This document shows positions 58,994-64,000 of a DNA stretch of 64,000 nt, in pieces (position 1 is the first letter of the stretch; each line of letters opens with the position of its first letter). The position numbers were made by a program, and so were the translations under genes. This DNA comes from Immersiella caudata (taxonomy: Eukaryota > Ascomycota > Sordariomycetes > Sordariales > Lasiosphaeriaceae): NCBI GenBank assembly GCA_030512335.1, contig JAULSU010000005.1, forward strand, positions 1,426,001 through 1,490,000, in the 5' to 3' direction. The notes under the pieces are model-generated. The model saw only the letters and a program-made list of their open reading frames with translations. It had not been told where the DNA came from and ran no database searches.

Positions 58994-60655
58994 ATGGCTG
59001 AAGAAGTCGACGCGTTGGCTCGCATCCTCGGCCTCCCTTCGCTCGTTTCTGTCTGCATTCACTACTACAGCCTCACCTACCTTTATATTGACAGCAATGA
59101 AGAGCTGGCAGCATTGAGGCATCTTTTTACCTGGGAGCACAAAAGGTTCATTGACTGGAAATCCCACGCAGCCCTGGGCGTCAGTGACAATAAACCCGAG
59201 CTCGGCATTGACGTCGCCGTCGAGGAACTCACCATCGCATGTCTCGAAAACATGTCGGCCGCATTCCAGGAGGTGCAGACCCCTAGCCGAGTCTCCAAAC
59301 CATTGAGCCGAGCAGCCATGGGCGGCCCGGTCGCAACTCCTCTCAATTACAACCCTTCGCGCCGCAAGACAGTCTGGGCCATCCAAGGACCTCGAAATGC
59401 GGAAGCTCTTTGTCGACAGCTGAAGAGTTACAACGATATGCTGGACGTTGTTTGGAGACGCTCCCGAGCAACTGTGGCTCGAAGCCTGCTGCCCGAGCTC
59501 GACGGGTTTGACAGCATCGATGGCCTCAGACGAATCGAGGACAGCCTGACATGGCTTCATGACGGCCAGTATCAGGATCTCGCCATATCGGCGCGGTTTC
59601 GACGGCTTTGCCTGCAGCATCAGCCGGACGAACGCCCCCCAATCGCTCCCACGCATTGGGATGATCTCCGTCTTTTGGACCAAGCCCAAAGAATGAAGCA
59701 TTGCAACTTCCCACAGGAGTTCTTTTGCGGCCGCCTCCATCGAGCCAGGCTTGGGGACAAAGACGTACTTCTCGAGTGGAAAGAGCTTCCGATAAGCCTC
59801 ACCATGTCAACGAAGTTCAACGGGCCTGACTACGAGAAGCTCATCGATGCCAATATCAAGGAATTGGCGAGTATTCTCGGAGCAGTTTCAAAACCTCCGG
59901 ATCTCAAGGCGCTAAGCTGTGTGGGCTCCTACCAGCTTCAAACTATAGGGTCACCAAAGCGTGTGTGTTTCGCGTTTGAGCCACCATCAGGCTCACCAGC
60001 GGAGCCCGTATCTCTCCAAGATCTGATGGAAGGCCACCAACTTCGCCGATGCGGAATCCTTCGCCTGGGCGACAAGTTTGTTCTGGCGCAAGGGCTTGCC
60101 TCCTCCGTTTATCAGCTTCTCTTCGCTGGCTGGCCGCACATGGGGATCCGGAGCAGCAACGTTTACTTCTTGAAACCACTTTCGGGAGAGACTGCATGGC
60201 GAGCGGAAGCAAAGAGCTTTCGCTTGATGGGCTATCAGCTGACAAGGTCGATGGACCACATCCATGGATCATTCGAAACCGAGCTCGACATCGAGCCCCG
60301 GCGATACCTCAGCCCTCAATACATTGAGCGACAACAGCAAGGGACGTTCGTCCACTACAAATCTCACCATGACATCTACAGTCTTGGCATTGTTCTCATC
60401 GAAATCGCATTGTGGCAGACGGCCAGACAGCTGGCTCAAGCTTTGGGACTTCACTCCGCAGCTTCATTAGAAGCGTTTCAGATCTCGGCCATGGAGGTTC
60501 TTCTGCCCCAGGTGGAAGAGAGGATGGGCATGGTCTATGCTGATGCAGTACGATTTTGCCTTCAGGGAGAAACTGAAGGTCCGACGGATCTTCCTCGGCT
60601 CTTGAAGCGGTTCAACCGGCGAGTTGTCTCCAAACTGGAACGATGCTCTGCCTAA
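58994..60655 (+). CDS. HeLo-like domain fused to a pseudokinase (MLKL-like architecture)
   Basis: This is a single 553-residue exon from the ATG at 58994; 58868 is an in-frame alternative. The first 200 residues follow the layout of the HeLo prion-inhibition domain: a hydrophobic start (GLPSLVSVCIHYYSLTYLYI), a helix with FTWEHKRFIDWKSHAALG (compare the RLSRWGEAV region of HET-S) and KTVWAIQGPRNAEALCRQLK (compare KTAWALYDGK). A kinase-like fold follows, with EWKELPI as a possible lysine, SSNVYFL in place of the catalytic loop, no DFG, and a recognisable HHDIYSLGIVLIEIALW. It is therefore a pseudokinase. HeLo domains permeabilise membranes in fungal cell death, and HeLo plus pseudokinase resembles metazoan MLKL. 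No C-terminal amyloid motif is visible. Assignment is by eye. Confidence 0.7.
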   Translation: MAEEVDALARILGLPSLVSVCIHYYSLTYLYIDSNEELAALRHLFTWEHKRFIDWKSHAALGVSDNKPELGIDVAVEELTIACLENMSAAFQEVQTPSRVSKPLSRAAMGGPVATPLNYNPSRRKTVWAIQGPRNAEALCRQLKSYNDMLDVVWRRSRATVARSLLPELDGFDSIDGLRRIEDSLTWLHDGQYQDLAISARFRRLCLQHQPDERPPIAPTHWDDLRLLDQAQRMKHCNFPQEFFCGRLHRARLGDKDVLLEWKELPISLTMSTKFNGPDYEKLIDANIKELASILGAVSKPPDLKALSCVGSYQLQTIGSPKRVCFAFEPPSGSPAEPVSLQDLMEGHQLRRCGILRLGDKFVLAQGLASSVYQLLFAGWPHMGIRSSNVYFLKPLSGETAWRAEAKSFRLMGYQLTRSMDHIHGSFETELDIEPRRYLSPQYIERQQQGTFVHYKSHHDIYSLGIVLIEIALWQTARQLAQALGLHSAASLEAFQISAMEVLLPQVEERMGMVYADAVRFCLQGETEGPTDLPRLLKRFNRRVVSKLERCSA

Positions 60656-60734
60656 TACCTAGGTTGGCAAAATATTACAAGAATCACTACCCCCAGCGTG
60701 ACCCCTGAACTGCGAGCCAGTGTGCAGCTCCGTC

Positions 60735-61796
60735 CTACGGGTGTCCACCGCTGCCCGTGGTATGCGAGAGCTCCAAGCCCGGCTGTGTCCCCCTTTTTCT
60801 GAACCGGGATTTGATTCTCCTCGCTGTGGCAGAAACGGTTTTCCTGACAAGGGCCTCTCTCAAATCCGTCTTGTCGTCCTGGTCCAGCCCGAGAGCGAGG
60901 GTAACGAGCGAGCTGCTCTTACAAGGCGGCAGTTGCTTTGACCTAGTCTCCCAAACAGACAAGACCACAAAAATCAAGGCAAGAACGCGTGTTGGCCCTG
61001 GCCAGGCGAGGAAGAGCCACTGCGCCACGAATATGACAGCCACGCGAGAGACAGATCCCGTAAGAAGCTGTTGGTCCGAGTTGCTCTGTTCGCGTCGCGC
61101 GTCATTGCAGAACGCCCGATCTCGCATCCATTTAGTCAGGCCCAGCGAACCGCGTTCAAAGGCATCGTTTATACTGCTGCTACCGTTGGCCGCGGTGCCC
61201 AGCGCGGATAGCAAGTCTGGCGGTGACGACCATCCGCCCCACGACAGATAGTAGAAAGCAGGGAGCCCAGCGAGCTGTCGGTCTTCCCCGCGCGGCAAGC
61301 CACGACCGGCAATGTTTCGGGTCAGGTACATGATGGTAGAGACGGCGCCTTAGCCAAGGTTAAATTTGGTGCTGGTGTCGAAGCTGAAGTTGGAGGGTGC
61401 CGCGCCGGGAGGGATGTGCAGCCGGAAATTGGTCCGGTCAAAATCGCCAAGGAGGAAGGTGTAGTCGAGCGTATGGTTGGCATACGCCGTTTAGGCGGCT
61501 ATGTTTTCGGCGTCGGGGCTGCGGCTGATCGGTGAGAAGGATTGGGGTGTTTTGTTGGCCCAAGAGCCAACGAGGGTTTCGACCAGCTCGCCCTGTTCGA
61601 CTTTGGATGCTTACGCGTTGATGCAGTAGTACAGGGCGCACCTCAGGATGGAAAGGATGAGGAATTTGCTAGCATTGATTGTCTCGTCAGAGCGTTTTTC
61701 CCTCCAAGTGTTTGCTGCGAGTTGATTACTTCTGACAGCCCTCTTCAAGCACGAGTTGTCTCTGCGTAGTTCCAGCGCACTTCTCCCAGATGACAT
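60735..61796 (-). pseudogene. DUF3176-type membrane protein, N-terminus lost, three in-frame stops
   Basis: One frame runs from about 61796 to 60735 with stops after YYCINA (about 61616), before TAYANHTLDYTFLLGDFDRT (about 61491) and before GAVSTIMYLTRN (about 61351). Between the stops the sequence keeps the family order: LRCALYYCINA and KVEQGELVETLVGSW, then LHIPPGAAPSNFSFDTS, then a terminal block with a hydrophobic helix (TRVLALIFVVLSVWE) followed by KSSSLVTLALGLD. Each stop is TAA and could be a former CAA. The N-terminal helices of DUF3176 are missing. Function of the family is unknown. Confidence 0.65.
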
Positions 61797-61836
61797 CCGT
61801 CCTTGGAATTGGTCACAGACCGTGAATTCTGCATCT

Positions 61837-63251
61837 TTAGTGTCTCAAAGATGTTATGACAATAGAAATGGAGGCTGCAACTACTTGGGCCAAAGCCAAG
61901 GCCATGCCCCAGTCAACACCTGCACCCTTTGAAACCAAGACGGCAAGCCAGATGACCCCGATACCCAAGACACCCACTGAGACCAAGAACGGAACTTCCA
62001 TTTTGATACGATCCATCTGGAAACCGAAAACAAAATGCAATGCCCTAACCGCCGTATTCCCGGTCCATAACTCGTTCATCACAGGGGTTTCCACCTTGCC
62101 CTTTCCACTAGTTGATAATTAGCAAACGTAAAGCCAAGTTGTACGTCGTAATACTAACAAGAGAGGATATATGGGACTCCCCTGAGCCATCCCTGACAAG
62201 GTGTCCAAGCCATTGGCGTCGGCGGGCTTTCGGGCGAGTCGAGTTAGGAGGTATCGCAATTCCAAACGCCGCAAACGCTCACGAGCCTCATCTGCCTCTT
62301 TTGTCAGACAATCGTGATCTGAGTGCTTCATTGCCGTCTCGCAGTCCTGAGCATGGTAAGTTCCAGCGGGATCACAATGGTCATAGCCATTCAAGTCGTC
62401 GGGTCGTGGCTGTCCCTCTATTGCCTCCTTGCAATCCTTCTCGATCTCATCAATGTCGAGTGGTATTATCAGACCAGGGAGGCGGCCGTTTTCGCCTATC
62501 CTGCCGTCGAATTGAAACTAATTTTTTTGCAGATAGATATTAGGTAAAGTGCCAGGAAGTTAGGAAATGGCAGGCAAGGAGAAAAGTGTACTTGCATCAA
62601 CCTCAGCGAGACTCACTACGCCATAATACGGGAGCCATCTCTTCCACCGGCCCAGATCTTGGAAGCAGGCTTCAACCATACGGATATAGACCGCTCTATC
62701 ATCCTCAGAAAACTTTTCCCAGTCCTCGAGGGGGGCGTAAACCGGGCTCAAATTGCCCGTCAGAACAAAGCCGTCGGGCACCGGAATCATTTCTTGAGTC
62801 CAGTGATCTACTGCCCTTGACTGTTTTGCCAGGAGGCACGGGACTTGGATCGCATATTGCCCATCTCTCGGACGGTCAAGGCAGACGAAACAGATCTGAC
62901 CTGCTTTCTCAAGTGGATTGGTTACTTGTCGTGGAGTGCTTCGAGAGGTCATCGACTCCCGTCGCATCTCAGACATGACAATGCCCCTTTCGAGGTCGAC
63001 GGCGTAGCGATTATCCGATGTCATCTCGTGGTTCGACATGCTCTCGTTTTCCGCGGTTCTGGCATTTCTCCAATGTTGAAACGTGAGCCTCTTCCAAACA
63101 CGGCTTCTGCCCACTGGTCGACTCGTTGGGGAAGGAGGAGGGGGAAACGTCTTGGGGGAGAAGACGAATGCACACTTGATAAAATATCGTCCCATTTGGC
63201 AAGGCTCTGATCAGGCAGAATCAACGAGTCCAGAAACAAAACTAGAGCCAT
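61837..63251 (-). CDS. uncharacterised two-helix membrane protein
   Basis: Exons 63176-63251, 62617-63113, 62159-62517 and 61837-62107 join in phase to 400 residues. The start MALVLFLDSLILPDQSLAKW splices to MGRSRVWKRLTFQHWRNART. The middle is soluble, with CFVCLDRPRDGQYAIQVPCL, RMVEACFQDLGRWKRWLPYY and a charged helix (EADEARERLRRLELRYLLTR). The C-terminus has FGFQMDRIKMEVPFLVSVGV and a second helix (WGMALALAQVVAASISIVI). Introns are 62, 99 and 51 bases, with donors GTGTGC, GTGAGT and GTTAGT. I do not recognise the family. Its neighbours are DUF3176 and HeLo genes. Confidence 0.65.
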
Positions 63252-63672
63252 GCTGTGTAACCGCACCTGCCTACAGCGCTCACGATTTGCTGAGTTTTGA
63301 CAAATTATGAGGCAGACCTGGCGACGAGCTGTTTGATGGCGTGGAGCTCCCGCCCGGACAACGCAGACCAATGATTTTGACCCCGACTCTTCCATTCAAT
63401 TTGACAAGGGCAATCATGGTTGATGCATCATGTTAAGGAAAAAAGTCGGAAGCGAACATTCTGGCAAAGTAGAAGGAAATGATTGAGTTTGTGGGGCGCG
63501 GGGAACACAAAGCTGAAAGCGTTGTGAAGAGGGAGGAGCCATCTTGCCTTGGAAGGAACACGCTCCTTCCTCATCATATTACGCTGCAAGAGTACTGTAG
63601 CACTGCAGCCTTCAACGCTTTTAATTGGGTGTTTCCTCTTAAACCCTCCCTCACCGACCAATCCAAACCCCC
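63252..63672. other. intergenic stretch
   Basis: Nothing recognisable was found; it probably holds the promoter of the membrane-protein gene and the 3' end of the next gene on the same strand. Confidence 0.4.
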
Positions 63673-64000
63673 TCAGCTCACCAAAACCCCCACCACCACC
63701 AAATCCACCACCCCAACCTCTACCCTCACCTGCCCGCCCATCTCCCTCCTCAACGTACATGTCCCTCCTCTCTCCCCAACCCCTCCCAAATCCGCATTAA
63801 ACACCACCCCTTGGCACTCCCTCGCCCCATTATTCCTATTCAAACTCGCACAAGCCCTCAAACAATCCCCCAACGAGTACGCCGTAAACGTCAAAATATC
63901 TGCGCCGCTCCCCGTCAAGTCGACTCCACACTGTAGGGCAAACCGCGCCTGCGCATCCACATCCACCGTCGTGCCTGATATTCGGGGACAATCCAGCGGT
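63673..64000 (-). CDS. apple/PAN-like secreted-domain protein, partial at right edge
   Basis: The frame enters from the right edge and reads CPRISGTTVDVDAQARFALQ, CGVDLTGSGADI, SLGDCLRACASLNRNNGA, CQGVVFNADL and GGTCTLRREMG, with regularly spaced cysteines typical of fungal apple/PAN modules, which bind carbohydrate or protein in the cell wall or outside the cell. It ends in a valine-rich tail with a stop at 63673. The N-terminal part lies outside the window. Confidence 0.6.
   Translation of the reverse strand, partial: PLDCPRISGTTVDVDAQARFALQCGVDLTGSGADILTFTAYSLGDCLRACASLNRNNGARECQGVVFNADLGGVGERGGTCTLRREMGGQVRVEVGVVDLVVVGVLVS

Noticed and set aside
58760..59740. 326-codon open frame on the minus strand
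   Set aside because: It is antisense to the HeLo-pseudokinase gene, whose plus-strand translation has recognisable domains.
1..64000. tRNA, rRNA or CRISPR features
   Set aside because: No convincing A/B-box pair, rRNA core or regularly spaced repeat array was seen; a covariance-model scan was not possible.

Overview
The window is nuclear DNA of a filamentous ascomycete (Pezizomycotina, most likely a sordariomycete). The signs are short 47-125 bp introns with GTRAGT donors and CTRAC branch points, HET-domain genes, a HeLo-like domain gene, a fungal rhodopsin-domain gene, a GMC oxidoreductase, DUF3176 and DUF6594 relics, and CT-rich leaders. I saw no prokaryotic operon structure, no CRISPR array and no convincing tRNA or rRNA gene.

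Layout. 1-13.8 kb is accessory: a broken DUF6594 gene, a large kinase-HET fusion gene (1684-5947), a related kinase gene without HET (7304-10382), a fragment with an in-frame stop, and a broken aminoglycoside-phosphotransferase-like gene. 14.1-16.7 kb holds a CCCH/RBR E3 ubiquitin ligase. 17.4-19.0 kb is a frameshifted gene of unknown family. 19.0-25.3 kb is a gene-poor island of inverted repeats, minisatellites and a possible solo LTR. 25.5-27.1 kb holds an HNH-nuclease gene and a HET stub. 28.5-45.1 kb is a conserved core: Ser/Thr kinase, bZIP factor, LYR protein, the ubiquitin E2 variant Mms2, the trafficking scaffold Mon2 and a mitochondrial stomatin. 45.3-64 kb is accessory again: a small gene, a predicted membrane-spanning C2H2 protein, an amidase pseudogene, a second HET gene with an in-frame stop, a GMC oxidoreductase, a rhodopsin-domain protein, a HeLo-pseudokinase gene, a DUF3176 pseudogene, a membrane protein and the edge of an apple/PAN-like gene.

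How the parts may work together. Three architectures linked to fungal self/non-self recognition and regulated cell death lie in one window: kinase-HET, HET, and HeLo-pseudokinase (resembling metazoan MLKL). A non-RD kinase lies 1.4 kb from the kinase-HET gene and shares its unusual catalytic-loop spelling; the two could be a recognition/effector pair, which is inference. The strongest unexpected signal is the kinase-to-HET linker at 3561-3937. It can be read as five consecutive phase-0 introns separated by four exons of exactly one codon each. Any subset of splicing that removes a stop-containing intron keeps the frame, so the linker could vary.

At least five genes carry stops or frameshifts. 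Several stops could come from C-to-T changes, as repeat-induced point mutation would give, but this was not computed. All gene models were built by eye from reading frames and splice signals. Family names rest on recognised motifs, not on database searches.
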